Assembly (NCBI GenBank): GCA_937924675.1
Contig: CALEVL010000349.1
Location: 1-50,596 of the forward strand
Reading direction: 5' to 3'
DNA: 50,596 nucleotides
Origin: an uncultured Ignavibacteria bacterium
GTDB lineage: Bacteria > Bacteroidota > Ignavibacteria > Tepidaquicellales > Tepidaquicellaceae
The notes under the pieces are model-generated. The model searched no databases and was not told the DNA's origin. It saw only the letters and a list, made by a program, of their open reading frames with translations. Positions 1-7,659 of this stretch are shown here, piece after piece; position 1 is the first letter of the stretch; each line of letters opens with the position of its first letter. The position numbers and the translations under genes are program-made.

Positions 1-323
1 TTCTTCAGCAGTACAATATCGAAGTAATCATTGACCGTAAGAACAATAGTATCAGGTCTGCGTTCTGAAATCAATGACGTGATTGCATCAACTTTCTTTA
101 AGCCCACTTGTTTAATGGTGAACATTGTGCGGTTAAGATTTGAAGCTTCAATTGTATCAGGATCAACCAGGACAAGTGTCCCCACGCCTATCAGCGCAAG
201 ATCCAGAGCAAGCCATGAGCCGACACCGCCGATGCCGATGACCATTGCGCTGTTTGTTGACAGGTCATCTATCATGCACTGCCTTTTGTAGATATCTGAG
301 AGAGTATTTATCACGCTGTCCAT
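1..323 (-). CDS. E1-like ThiF/MoeB-family adenylyltransferase (C-terminus beyond window)
   Basis: The minus-strand reading frame opens at 323 and runs off the left edge after 107 codons. It contains the nucleotide-binding motif GIGGVGSW at about residues 30-37, followed by VLVDPDTIEASNLNR, the acidic and Asn/Arg signature of E1, ThiF and MoeB enzymes, which adenylate the C-terminus of a Ub-like protein. The start codon overlaps the end of the E2-like gene by 13 bases, so the two are probably translationally coupled. The order Ub-like, E2-like, E1-like strongly suggests a conjugation cassette. The catalytic cysteine, any zinc site and any following JAB peptidase gene would lie outside the window. 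A MoeB or ThiF role in cofactor synthesis is less likely because of the neighbours. Confidence 0.85.
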   Translation of the reverse strand, partial: MDSVINTLSDIYKRQCMIDDLSTNSAMVIGIGGVGSWLALDLALIGVGTLVLVDPDTIEASNLNRTMFTIKQVGLKKVDAITSLISERRPDTIVLTVNDYFDIVLLK

Positions 324-1078
324 TTATGTGATTCGTTTTGTTTTGTTGTGTAAGATTGTTCCGGAATGAAATACGCAGAATCAAGATGACATACTTCATA
401 CATTTCACATATTTCATTAAGCAATTCAATCAGTGCCTGCGGATCATTCACCGGTACTGCGCGGTTTTCCATGTCACCAATGCAAACTTCTGAGAATCCC
501 GCGTTACTCCCGTTAGGATGACGACCTTCGGTTGTAATGAATACAGTACCGTTAGTCATTTTCGGATGCAGCAAATTCACGTAAACACCTTTGAGAGTAC
601 ATACCGGTTCATCAAAATCATAATCAATGCCTGACGTGAAACGCCCTACTGTTACGTCATGAGCCGGGTTATAACATTTGTAAGCGTAAACTCTTTTGTG
701 CATCATCACCAGCGTATAATCATTATCGTTCAGCAGGTCTATCATCTCCAGCAGTTGCGTGCCGAAGTACTGCTTGCGGAATGCTGACTGTATTTGCAAA
801 AGCTCCCGTTCATAAGCTGTGTTTACTTTGTCTATCGCAGATTCAAGCTGTTCATCGAAAACCTGTTTGAGTTGTTTAGCTGACTTAACGAAATCAATTT
901 CAGATTCAAGTACGATCTCTTTTATCTTAAGCGTTGTTTGTTTTGCAGCAGACAGTATCGGGTATATCTCTCCAATGCCGATTTCTTTTTGAATCACGTT
1001 TCGTAAATCGGCAGGCGCAGAAAACGCGTCATACTTATCTTGCGAATTCACGTAATGCAGGAACTCCTTATTGTCCAT
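311..1078 (-). CDS. E2-like ubiquitin-conjugating fold protein
   Basis: This 255-residue protein has a helical, probably coiled-coil N-terminal half (about 45-105) and a C-terminal domain with the pattern of E2 enzymes. An HPN triad at 187-189 is followed by Cys199 in the context VCIGD, and then by a helix at about 212-230. Eukaryotic E2s carry HPN, a short loop with Gly, and the catalytic Cys in the same order; here the spacing from HPN to Cys is nine residues rather than seven. The protein would accept the Ub-like protein from the E1 on Cys199 as a thioester. It lies between the Ub-like gene and the E1-like gene. The fold is inferred from motif and context only. It may belong to the bacterial Prok-E2 or PRTRC-type families. 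Confidence 0.65.
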   Translation of the reverse strand: MDNKEFLHYVNSQDKYDAFSAPADLRNVIQKEIGIGEIYPILSAAKQTTLKIKEIVLESEIDFVKSAKQLKQVFDEQLESAIDKVNTAYERELLQIQSAFRKQYFGTQLLEMIDLLNDNDYTLVMMHKRVYAYKCYNPAHDVTVGRFTSGIDYDFDEPVCTLKGVYVNLLHPKMTNGTVFITTEGRHPNGSNAGFSEVCIGDMENRAVPVNDPQALIELLNEICEMYEVCHLDSAYFIPEQSYTTKQNESHKWTA

Positions 1079-1107
1079 TGTAAAAGTCCTATTGTTTTTT
1101 AAAAGAT

Positions 1108-1133
1108 GTGCCGGCTATTTAATCAACCGGCAC
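1108..1133 (-). terminator. Intercistronic hairpin between Ub-like and E2-like genes
   Basis: Arms GTGCCGG (1108-1114) and CCGGCAC (1127-1133) form a perfect 7-bp stem. On the minus strand it is followed by CATCTTTTAAAAAA. It lies just after the Ub-like stop codon and before the E2-like start. It could act as a partial terminator or RNA 3'-end stabiliser, making the Ub-like protein more abundant than its enzymes. Confidence 0.6.
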
Positions 1134-1176
1134 GTTGTGAAATGTAATGTGAAGGGACGTTAGATGATCCAGTGTT

Positions 1177-1434
1177 TCAGGCAGCAACATTGAATCTTTG
1201 GATGGCCAATGGTGCGGTAAAATCGCCGTTTTCAACATCGGCTGACGTGAGCGCCTTGCCGGTTGCGTCGTAAATGTCGAACTTGCCGATCGCGTTTTCT
1301 CTTGCGATTGCTTTCAGTCGTTCTACCAGCGCAATACCTGATGTATCTTGCAGATCGTAATCTTTTGAATTGCATTTGACAACAGTGATATCGTCTGTTG
1401 CCGTGCCGTTGATGTTGGAATTTGTTGTCCACAT
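1177..1434 (-). CDS. Small ubiquitin-like (beta-grasp) protein
   Basis: The 85-residue product has the order expected of a beta-grasp fold. A strand pair (ITVVK at 16-20 and DYDLQ at 25-29) is followed by an amphipathic helix (about 33-48) and further strands (KFDIYD at 51-56, LAIQRFNV at the end). It ends in NVAA, without the diglycine of classical ubiquitin, so either it needs no trimming or the C-terminal carboxylate of Ala is activated directly. A good Shine-Dalgarno (AAAGGAG) precedes the ATG, which most genes here lack, suggesting high expression. The next genes downstream encode E2-like and E1-like proteins, which is the main reason for the call. Bacterial Prok_Ub-type proteins are similar in size. 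A second reading frame over the same bases (1232-1432) is treated as a shadow. Confidence 0.6.
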   Translation of the reverse strand: MWTTNSNINGTATDDITVVKCNSKDYDLQDTSGIALVERLKAIARENAIGKFDIYDATGKALTSADVENGDFTAPLAIQRFNVAA

Positions 1435-1498
1435 GGGATTGATCTCCTTTGGTGTTAATGTTTTTGAAATTGTTTTATGTGTTGAGAGTGAAGTAAAC

Positions 1499-1810
1499 TT
1501 ACAGCGAAGCGAGTTGCATCAGGTCTTGCAGAAAATGTTCTGGTACTGATTGTTCTGACTTAAAGCCGTTCACAGCGGGCCTCGCCGGTATGTCAGCCGA
1601 TGACAGATCAGATTCTTCGAGTTCGACCTCAAGTTCATCGTAAAAATATTCTGAGTCGCCTGAGTCTTTGTCGTTGTAATCCTCATCATGAAGATTGCAT
1701 CTGTCCTGCGCTAGATCTTCGGCAGCTTCGTAATCATCCGCATAGACAAACCCGAACAGCGTGCCGTACTGTGGGTACTGGTAAGGAAGCTTGATTAAAT
1801 ATTTGTTCAT
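1499..1810 (-). CDS. Small acidic protein heading the ubiquitin-like cassette
   Basis: The protein is about 103 residues from the chosen start MNKYLIKLPYQYP. A longer start at 1837 is possible, but it would place a promoter-like palindrome inside the gene. The middle (about 25-75) is very rich in Asp and Glu (runs such as DEDYNDKDSGDSEYFYDELEVELEESD), and the ends are hydrophobic or aromatic. No family is recognised. It is the first gene of the minus-strand cassette, 64 bases before the Ub-like gene, so it may be a regulator, adaptor or target of the conjugation system. An acidic DNA-mimic role is possible but unproven. Eleven bases at its start codon are repeated at 4971-4981 next to a second copy of its promoter. 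Confidence 0.6.
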   Translation of the reverse strand: MNKYLIKLPYQYPQYGTLFGFVYADDYEAAEDLAQDRCNLHDEDYNDKDSGDSEYFYDELEVELEESDLSSADIPARPAVNGFKSEQSVPEHFLQDLMQLASL

Positions 1811-1824
1811 GTGTAAAAGTCTTT

Positions 1825-1850
1825 TGGTTATAACCATTTCTATTATGCCA
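1825..1850 (-). promoter_or_regulatory. Promoter/operator of the ubiquitin-like cassette
   Basis: On the minus strand an extended -10 element, TGGCATAAT (1850-1842), is followed after five bases by the perfect 12-bp palindrome TGGTTATAACCA (1836-1825). The palindrome falls where transcription should start, so a dimeric repressor bound there would block the promoter. The same 26-bp arrangement with the same spacing and 22 identical bases recurs at 4992-5017, also on the minus strand. Confidence 0.55.
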
Positions 1851-2316
1851 CATAATATGTAGAAAGTTATTTATGGAATAAAAATGCCTCATGCGGGAAT
1901 TGATTGTATTTCTAAATTCGAAACAATGGCTTAAGTTTGTAACAAGTGATTCTGTGCACAGCGGTTATTGCCGTTCTAAATCAAGGGTTCACATTGACGA
2001 GCCTTCACATTGACGAGTCCATGAATTACAGGAAACTTTCGAGTTCACAAAGTGTGAAGCAGTTAAATAGAGCTGGGTTCGTGAATCTGTTCTTGTTGGC
2101 ACGAAGCTATGAGGATACATCAGTGATTGTTTGCTGTCTAGCGACGATTGCTCTTTCCGAATAAACTGAAAGATCGGCTATGACGAGGAAGATCCAATTG
2201 AAAAAAATAAGAGTAACAAAACTAGAATCATAATAATGCAATGTGTATTGAAGCTTTATGCACTTGTATTGTGTAGCAGGTACACTTGTAAATAAAAATT
2301 TAATGGGGTTAACATT
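1837..2316. other. Intergenic region without a supported gene
   Basis: No convincing coding sequence is seen between the cassette promoter and the beta-propeller gene. A 14-bp direct repeat, TTCACATTGACGAG, occurs at 1988-2001 and 2004-2017. An open frame of 72 codons at 1946-2164 has no recognisable features. The promoter of the plus-strand propeller gene presumably lies in the AT-rich stretch 2200-2310. Confidence 0.5.
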
Positions 2317-4659
2317 ATGAAGAGATTCATTGTAATTGCTATTGTATTTACTTGCCTAAGCATAGAATCATCCGCACAGCCCGGATGGTTCTGGCAGAAT
2401 CCGCTGCCGCAGGGGAATACACTAAAGTCAGTTTCTTTCGCAGACAGCAATACGGGTTGGGCTGTGGGTAACGCCGGCACAATAATCAAGACAACAAACG
2501 GCGGAACAAACTGGATACCGCAGACAAGCGGGACTAGTCAATCATTGTATTCAGTTTCTTTCGCAGACAGCAACACCGGTTGGGCTGTGGGTGATGCCGG
2601 GACAATTATCAAGACAACAAACGGCGGTTCAATTTGGACACAGCAGACAAGCGGAACTGCAAGCAATTTGACTTCAGTTCAATTTACCGATAATACCATC
2701 GGCTGGGCAGTTGGACATTTCGGCAGAATTCTTAAGACCACAAATGGCGGTTATTTATGGACTTCGCAAACAAGCGGGACAGAAAATGATTTGACTTCAG
2801 TTCATTTCGCAGACAGCAATACCGGTTGGGCTGTGGGGTGGTATGGCACAATAATCAAGACAACAAACGGTGGAACAAACTGGACTCCGCAGATAAGCGG
2901 GACAGGATATAGCTTGTCATCAATTCATTTCGTCGACAACAGCATCGGCTGGGCCTTAGTCAGTATTGGCCAAGGCAATTTTATTCTTAAGACCACAAAT
3001 GGTGGATTAATCTGGGATTCGAATGAAATCCCGACTTTTTTTTATTTGTATTCAGTTCATTTTGTCGACAATAATACTGGCTGGGTAGTGGGTATGGAAG
3101 GTATCCTCAAAACTACAAACGGCGGAACAAACTGGACACGGCAGACAAGTGGGACGAGTAATTCATTGTATTCAGTTTATTTCACAGACAGCAACACCGG
3201 TTGGGCAGTGGGTAACGCCGGCACAATTCTCCAAACTTCAAACGGCGGTACAAATTGGGAACCGCAGTCAAGCGGGGCGACTCAATCATTGTATTCAGTT
3301 TATTTCACAGACAACAACACTGGCTGGGCGGTTGGTGGCAACGGCACAATTCTCAAGACAACAAACGCTGGCTCCCTTTGGACACATCAGTCAAGCGGGG
3401 CGAGTAATGAATTGAATTCAGTTTATTTCACTAACAGCAACAACGGATGTGCAGTTGGACTGTACGGTACGATTCTCAAGACAACAAACAGCGGAACAAA
3501 TTGGACACCTCAGTCAATCGGGGCGAGTCAATCATTGTATTCAGTTCATTTCGCAGACAGCAATACCGGTTGGGCTGTGGGGTGGTATGGCACAATAATC
3601 AAGACAACAAACGGTGGAACAAACTGGACAGAGCAGACAAGCGGGACAAGTTTTCCTTTGGTTTCAGTTTCTTTCGCAAACAGCAACACCGGTTGGGCTG
3701 TTGGACAAGGGGGCACAATTCTTAAAACCACCAACGGCGGAACAAACTGGATACCGCAGACAAGCGGGACTAGTCAATCATTGTATTCAGTTTCTTTCGC
3801 AGACAGCAACACCGGTTGGGCTGTGGGTGATGCCGGGACAATTATCAAGACAACAAACGGCGGTTCAATTTGGACACAGCAGACAAGCGGGACGAGTCTT
3901 CTTTTGTATTCAGTTTGTTTCGCAAACAGCAACACCGGTTGGGCTGTGGGAGGGCTCGGTAATATCCTCAAGACCACAAATGGCGGAACAAATTGGACAA
4001 CGCAGACAATTGGAACAAATCACACTCTGATGTCGGTCCATTTCAACGACAACAACAGCGGCTGGGCAGTTGGTTCTGGGGGTACTATACTCCATTATAA
4101 CGATTTTACCCCAACTGTTAAAATCAATTTGACAATTCTGTTTGAAGGAAAGTATTACCCAATCTTCATTCAAATGTCATCAAAAGATTCAGTTACTATT
4201 TATTTAAGGGACGCAGTCTTTCCTTATGTGATAAGAGATTCAGCCAAAGGCACAATTGATTCTTTGAATTTTTCAGGTACATTCACTTTCACAAATGTTC
4301 CAACCGGAAGATACTACATCGTTGTCAAACATTTCCAAAGCATAGAAACGTGGAGCAGAGCTGGCGGTGATTCATTGATTGCAGACGGGACTCTGCATAC
4401 TTACAATTTCACTACATCCGCATCACAAGCATATGGAAACAACCTCAAAGTCAAGGGTGGAAAGTTTTGTATAATATCCGGGGATGTTATACAGGACGGT
4501 TACATTGACGGCTCTGACATGTTAATCATTGACAATGATGCTTACACATTTGCTTCCGGAAGATTCTTGCCTTCTGATCTAAACGGCGATGGATTCACGG
4601 ATGCAGCAGATATTCAGATTGCAGATAATAATAACAGCAGAGAGGTCATAAGACCTTGA
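2317..4659 (+). CDS. Secreted YCF48-type beta-propeller protein with dockerin-like C-terminus
   Basis: An N-terminal signal peptide (MKRFIVIAIVFTCLSIESSAQ) is followed by 14 repeats of about 41 residues with the core S-V-x-F-x-D-x-N-x-G-W-A-V-G-x-x-G-x-I-x-K-T-T-N-G-G-x-x-W. This is the YCF48/BNR blade pattern, enough for two seven-bladed propellers. From about residue 620 comes a beta-rich domain. The last 60 residues hold two calcium-loop-like motifs, D-V-I-Q-D-G-Y-I-D-G-S-D and D-L-N-G-D-G-F-T-D-A-A-D, which resemble a type I dockerin. There is no T9SS sorting domain, so anchoring may occur through the dockerin-like part. Blades 1-2 and 11-12 are identical over 158 bases and blades 4 and 10 over 90 bases, showing recent internal recombination. 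The function is unknown, probably adhesion or assembly at the cell surface. Confidence 0.8.
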   Translation: MKRFIVIAIVFTCLSIESSAQPGWFWQNPLPQGNTLKSVSFADSNTGWAVGNAGTIIKTTNGGTNWIPQTSGTSQSLYSVSFADSNTGWAVGDAGTIIKTTNGGSIWTQQTSGTASNLTSVQFTDNTIGWAVGHFGRILKTTNGGYLWTSQTSGTENDLTSVHFADSNTGWAVGWYGTIIKTTNGGTNWTPQISGTGYSLSSIHFVDNSIGWALVSIGQGNFILKTTNGGLIWDSNEIPTFFYLYSVHFVDNNTGWVVGMEGILKTTNGGTNWTRQTSGTSNSLYSVYFTDSNTGWAVGNAGTILQTSNGGTNWEPQSSGATQSLYSVYFTDNNTGWAVGGNGTILKTTNAGSLWTHQSSGASNELNSVYFTNSNNGCAVGLYGTILKTTNSGTNWTPQSIGASQSLYSVHFADSNTGWAVGWYGTIIKTTNGGTNWTEQTSGTSFPLVSVSFANSNTGWAVGQGGTILKTTNGGTNWIPQTSGTSQSLYSVSFADSNTGWAVGDAGTIIKTTNGGSIWTQQTSGTSLLLYSVCFANSNTGWAVGGLGNILKTTNGGTNWTTQTIGTNHTLMSVHFNDNNSGWAVGSGGTILHYNDFTPTVKINLTILFEGKYYPIFIQMSSKDSVTIYLRDAVFPYVIRDSAKGTIDSLNFSGTFTFTNVPTGRYYIVVKHFQSIETWSRAGGDSLIADGTLHTYNFTTSASQAYGNNLKVKGGKFCIISGDVIQDGYIDGSDMLIIDNDAYTFASGRFLPSDLNGDGFTDAADIQIADNNNSREVIRP
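2497..2654 (+). repeat. Exact internal DNA repeat in the propeller gene, copy 1
   Basis: These 158 bases are identical to 3733-3890, an offset of 1236 bases or exactly 412 codons, which keeps the reading frame. A second pair, 2796-2885 and 3540-3629, is identical over 90 bases. Other blades differ at many silent positions, so these pairs look like recent gene conversion or segmental duplication. Confidence 0.9.
3733..3890 (+). repeat. Exact internal DNA repeat in the propeller gene, copy 2
   Basis: This is the second copy of the 158-base repeat described at 2497-2654. It covers the junction of blades 11 and 12. Confidence 0.9.
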
Positions 4660-4933
4660 AGTAACTTGTTAATGATTTGCAATTTCAGTGAAGTGAAATT
4701 CATGCGAAACAGATTTCAATGGACAGCAATAAAGTTTTCCGAGCGGTGTGTATTTCTATAGATTGGAGGTAGGGGATTACAGCACAACAAAGAAATTAGT
4801 GTTACGGAAGTAAGAACGAAATATTTTACTGCATATACTGGAAACCCTCGCACAACGGGGGTTTCATCATATACATTCCAAAAAAGTGTCGGTAAATTTG
4901 TCAGTAGATTTGTACAATATCTAACGTAAATAA

Positions 4934-4981
4934 TCAAAGTTGCAAATAGCTGTATTGATTTCTTATGAGGTATTTGTTCAT
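4934..4981 (-). pseudogene. Relic 5' end of a second copy of the small acidic gene
   Basis: The frame reads MNKYLIRNQYSYLQL and then stops. Its first six residues match the start of the acidic protein gene at 1810 (MNKYLI), and the ATGAACAAATA bases are identical. Upstream lies the same palindrome and extended -10 element. Similarity ends after the first codons, so this is either a truncated duplicate or a leader peptide that shares a promoter module. Confidence 0.45.
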
Positions 4982-4991
4982 GGGATTAGGT

Positions 4992-5017
4992 TGGTTATAA
5001 CCATAATTATTATACCA
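4992..5017 (-). promoter_or_regulatory. Second copy of the cassette promoter/operator
   Basis: The extended -10 TGGTATAAT (5017-5009), here a perfect match to the TGnTATAAT consensus, is followed after five bases by the palindrome TGGTTATAACCA (5003-4992). The arrangement matches 1825-1850 at 22 of 26 positions. It could drive a short minus-strand transcript or titrate the repressor. Confidence 0.55.
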
Positions 5018-5167
5018 GAAAATTCAATGAAAGGATATTATTAAGAGTAAACTTGTGCTTTGTGAGATTCTTACCAGAAAAATTATGTGACTGAATTGTA
5101 TTTCTCATATTGCAATATTACTTTTGAACAAAATAAACACAGTGAAGTAAAATTATATATTCACATT

Positions 5168-5530
5168 ATGGATAACGCCAATCTGACCAAGGCTTTTGAT
5201 GTTACAACCCCAGAAGGTATTAAGCAAAAAGAGATGTTTGTAAAAAATTTGTCCGGTTCTGATACTGGTTTGTCGTCGTGGATGGCTAGACTTTCTGTAG
5301 CTGTTACCGAATATCTTGTGAGGGGAGTCAATTCTGGAGTGACAACAAAAAAGCAAGCAGAGGCTGCAGAGGAACTTATCAGAGCTGGAAACGAAAACAA
5401 CGTTAAACGGATGAAGATTACTATGGACAATGAAGCTGGAGTTCATCTTAATTTACCAATAGAAGGCTGCAACATAGAATTCAAAGTGAGTACAGAGGGG
5501 AAAACTTTAGTAGATGTTGAATACAAGTAA
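5168..5530 (+). CDS. Hypothetical 120-residue protein
   Basis: The chosen start gives MDNANLTKAFDVTTPEG. An earlier ATG at 5087 would add 27 residues that look unlike a natural N-terminus. The protein has an amphipathic helical middle (about 20-80, with VTEYLVRGVNSGVTTKKQAEAAEELI) and a beta-rich end (MKITMDNEAGVHLNLPIEGCNIEFKVSTEGKTLVDVEYK). There is no signal peptide and no recognised family. It lies 92 bases upstream of the DUF2779 nuclease gene in the same direction and may be co-transcribed. The regular composition and the full open frame support a real gene. Confidence 0.5.
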   Translation: MDNANLTKAFDVTTPEGIKQKEMFVKNLSGSDTGLSSWMARLSVAVTEYLVRGVNSGVTTKKQAEAAEELIRAGNENNVKRMKITMDNEAGVHLNLPIEGCNIEFKVSTEGKTLVDVEYK

Positions 5531-5621
5531 TGATCACTACTGACCTACGTGTTTTCAAACAGCAATAATGGAAACGATTATGTCTACAATTCTAGTCGCA
5601 GATAAATCTTAATAAAAAGTT

Positions 5622-7541
5622 ATGTTAACAAAATCACTTTTTAACCTTGCGGTTGAGTGCCCCACAAAAGTTTATTACAAGCATAATGGATATGAATCTA
5701 ATAATAATGATGATGAATTCCTTAAGGCCTTGGCACAGGGGGGCTTTCAAGTGGGTGAGCTTGCAAGATGTTATTATCCTGATGGTATTCTGATAGAAGA
5801 ACAAAACTTATCTCAGGCGTTCGCAAGAACTCAAGAATTACTGCAAAGAGAATCTGTTACTATCTTTGAAGCAACATTCATATATCAAGGTCTTCTTGCC
5901 AGAGTTGACATATTAGTTAAGGAGGGTAATAACATTCAAGTTATTGAATCTAAATCAAAATCCGTTAACAATGATGAAACCGGGTTGAACAAAAATGGTT
6001 CAATATCTGCGGACTGGATGAAATATTTTTATGATGTAGCTTTTCAAACTTACTTAGTCAAGAAAGTTCTTACAGAGGATTATACAATAAAATCATATCT
6101 CTTTTTGGCGGATAAAGAATCAAAAGCAACTGTACAGGATTTGCATACAAAGTTCCGGGTAAGATTAAGTGATTCAGGCTACTTCGTAGAGAGAACGGGA
6201 GATTGCTCAGTCGGCGCACTGGGCGAGAAGATACTGAGGTTGTTGGAAGTTACGAGCACACTTGAAACAATTCATAATCTTCAAGAAGACAAGAACTTGC
6301 TTGGCCTGAGCTTTGATTCGTTCATTGCCAAAGTGAAATCTAGTATTCAAAACAATGAGAAGATAAATTGTTTGGTTGGTAAGAAATGTAAGAATTGTGA
6401 GTTTGCATCAGACCAAGTCAGCTCAGGGTTTGATGAGTGCTGGGATCCCATATTTGAATTACACCCAGATGAAAGCAAGAATTCGATTATCTACAATATT
6501 TGGGATTATAGATTGACTGACAAACGGTTTGATGAAGGAATGTATTTCATGTCAAAGCTAAATGCAGACGAATTCACTCCAGTGAACAGTGTTAAGAGTT
6601 TGGAAAGGAAAGAACGACAGTGGCTTCAGGTTCAAAGCGTACTGAATGGTACGACAAGCGAGTATATTAACACAGATGGGTTAATGAATGCTTTTGACTC
6701 ATGGAAATATCCGCTGCATCTTATAGACTTTGAAACTTCCAGGGTCTCTATTCCATTCAAGCTCAATAAGAGACCTTACCAACTAATTGCGTTTCAATTC
6801 TCACATCATACGATAGATGCTAATTGGAATATTGAACACAAAGGACAATTCTTATCAGCAAGTCCGGACTCATATCCGAATTTTGAATTCTTGAGAGAAT
6901 TGAAATCCCAGCTTGAGGGTGACAATGGTTCAATATTTATGTATCACCATTATGAGAGGGATGTTCTTAATTCGCTATATAAAGAAGTGTCTGAGAGTAT
7001 TGAATTGGAAAATTCAGAGAAAATTGAACTTATGAATTGGATATCGGAATTGACAACAGGGCAAAGAGCAATTGTCGATTTGTTGAAATTACTGAGGCAC
7101 AATTACTATCATCCAAAAATGCGAGGCTCAAATTCGCTTAAGATTGTCTTGCCGACGATACTCAATGCATCGGAATTTCTAAAGAATAAATATTCACAAC
7201 CAATATATGGCACAGATCTGATAAGAAGTTTGAACTTCCAAAACAAGAAATGGATTGAGTTCGATAATGAATTGGTAAAGGACCCGTATGATCAACTTGA
7301 GAAGTTCGATTTTTTGCAAAGTGGTGAAGATGAGGAAAGGTTTTTTTCATCCACTGGAATTCATAATGGAGGAGCAGCAATGATGGCTTATAATCAGATG
7401 CAGTTCATTGAAATGTCTGATGGTGAAAAAGATCGTCTGGAGAAAGCTCTTTATCAATATTGTGAGCTTGATACTTTTGCCATGGTGATGTTGCTTGAGT
7501 ATTGGAAATCATTACTGGCGCGACCAGAAAGTCTGCATTAA
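5622..7541 (+). CDS. DUF2779 protein: fused PD-(D/E)XK nuclease and DEDD-type exonuclease
   Basis: The N-terminal part (about 1-275) resembles Cas4/RecB-like nucleases. Candidate metal ligands are Glu83, Asp96 and Glu109 with Lys111 in VIESKSK, followed by a four-cysteine cluster (Cys250, Cys256, Cys259, Cys273) that could bind an iron-sulfur cluster as in Cas4 and AddB. The C-terminal part (about 365-639) is the DUF2779 domain. It contains HLIDFETS (first DxE motif), YHHYERDVLNSL, DLLKLL...YYHPKMRGSNSLK and YCELDTFAMV, the motifs of an RNase H-fold 3'-5' exonuclease. Such proteins act on DNA ends; the physiological role is not known. The neighbouring HTH gene and the nearby tRNA scar suggest an accessory or defence-related unit. 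Confidence 0.75.
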   Translation: MLTKSLFNLAVECPTKVYYKHNGYESNNNDDEFLKALAQGGFQVGELARCYYPDGILIEEQNLSQAFARTQELLQRESVTIFEATFIYQGLLARVDILVKEGNNIQVIESKSKSVNNDETGLNKNGSISADWMKYFYDVAFQTYLVKKVLTEDYTIKSYLFLADKESKATVQDLHTKFRVRLSDSGYFVERTGDCSVGALGEKILRLLEVTSTLETIHNLQEDKNLLGLSFDSFIAKVKSSIQNNEKINCLVGKKCKNCEFASDQVSSGFDECWDPIFELHPDESKNSIIYNIWDYRLTDKRFDEGMYFMSKLNADEFTPVNSVKSLERKERQWLQVQSVLNGTTSEYINTDGLMNAFDSWKYPLHLIDFETSRVSIPFKLNKRPYQLIAFQFSHHTIDANWNIEHKGQFLSASPDSYPNFEFLRELKSQLEGDNGSIFMYHHYERDVLNSLYKEVSESIELENSEKIELMNWISELTTGQRAIVDLLKLLRHNYYHPKMRGSNSLKIVLPTILNASEFLKNKYSQPIYGTDLIRSLNFQNKKWIEFDNELVKDPYDQLEKFDFLQSGEDEERFFSSTGIHNGGAAMMAYNQMQFIEMSDGEKDRLEKALYQYCELDTFAMVMLLEYWKSLLARPESLH

Positions 7542-7659
7542 ACAATATGAAAAATTGGAACTTCTAACTTCCAATAAGCTTTTATTATATTGAGTTACTT
7601 TGCTTAAAACTTGAATTTAGTTTTCCAATCGGAGATATTCAACTGATCATAAATTTTGA

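Larger units (their letters stand above)
4660..5167. other. Intergenic region with a relic of the cassette promoter
   Basis: No supported full gene is present. The notable content is the second promoter/operator copy at 4992-5017 and the short relic frame at 4934-4981, both on the minus strand. A 73-codon frame on the minus strand at 4716-4937 has no recognisable features. Confidence 0.5.

Noticed and set aside
31..291. Plus-strand open frame of 86 codons
   Set aside because: It lies opposite the E1-like gene, whose nucleotide-binding motif is clear on the minus strand.
1946..2164. Open frame of 72 codons on the plus strand
   Set aside because: No family feature, no ribosome site, and it includes a short tandem repeat; coding is not supported.
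2400..4110. Regular DNA repeat with constant period, CRISPR-like at first sight
   Set aside because: The repeats are in frame within one protein and encode propeller blades; there are no spacers.
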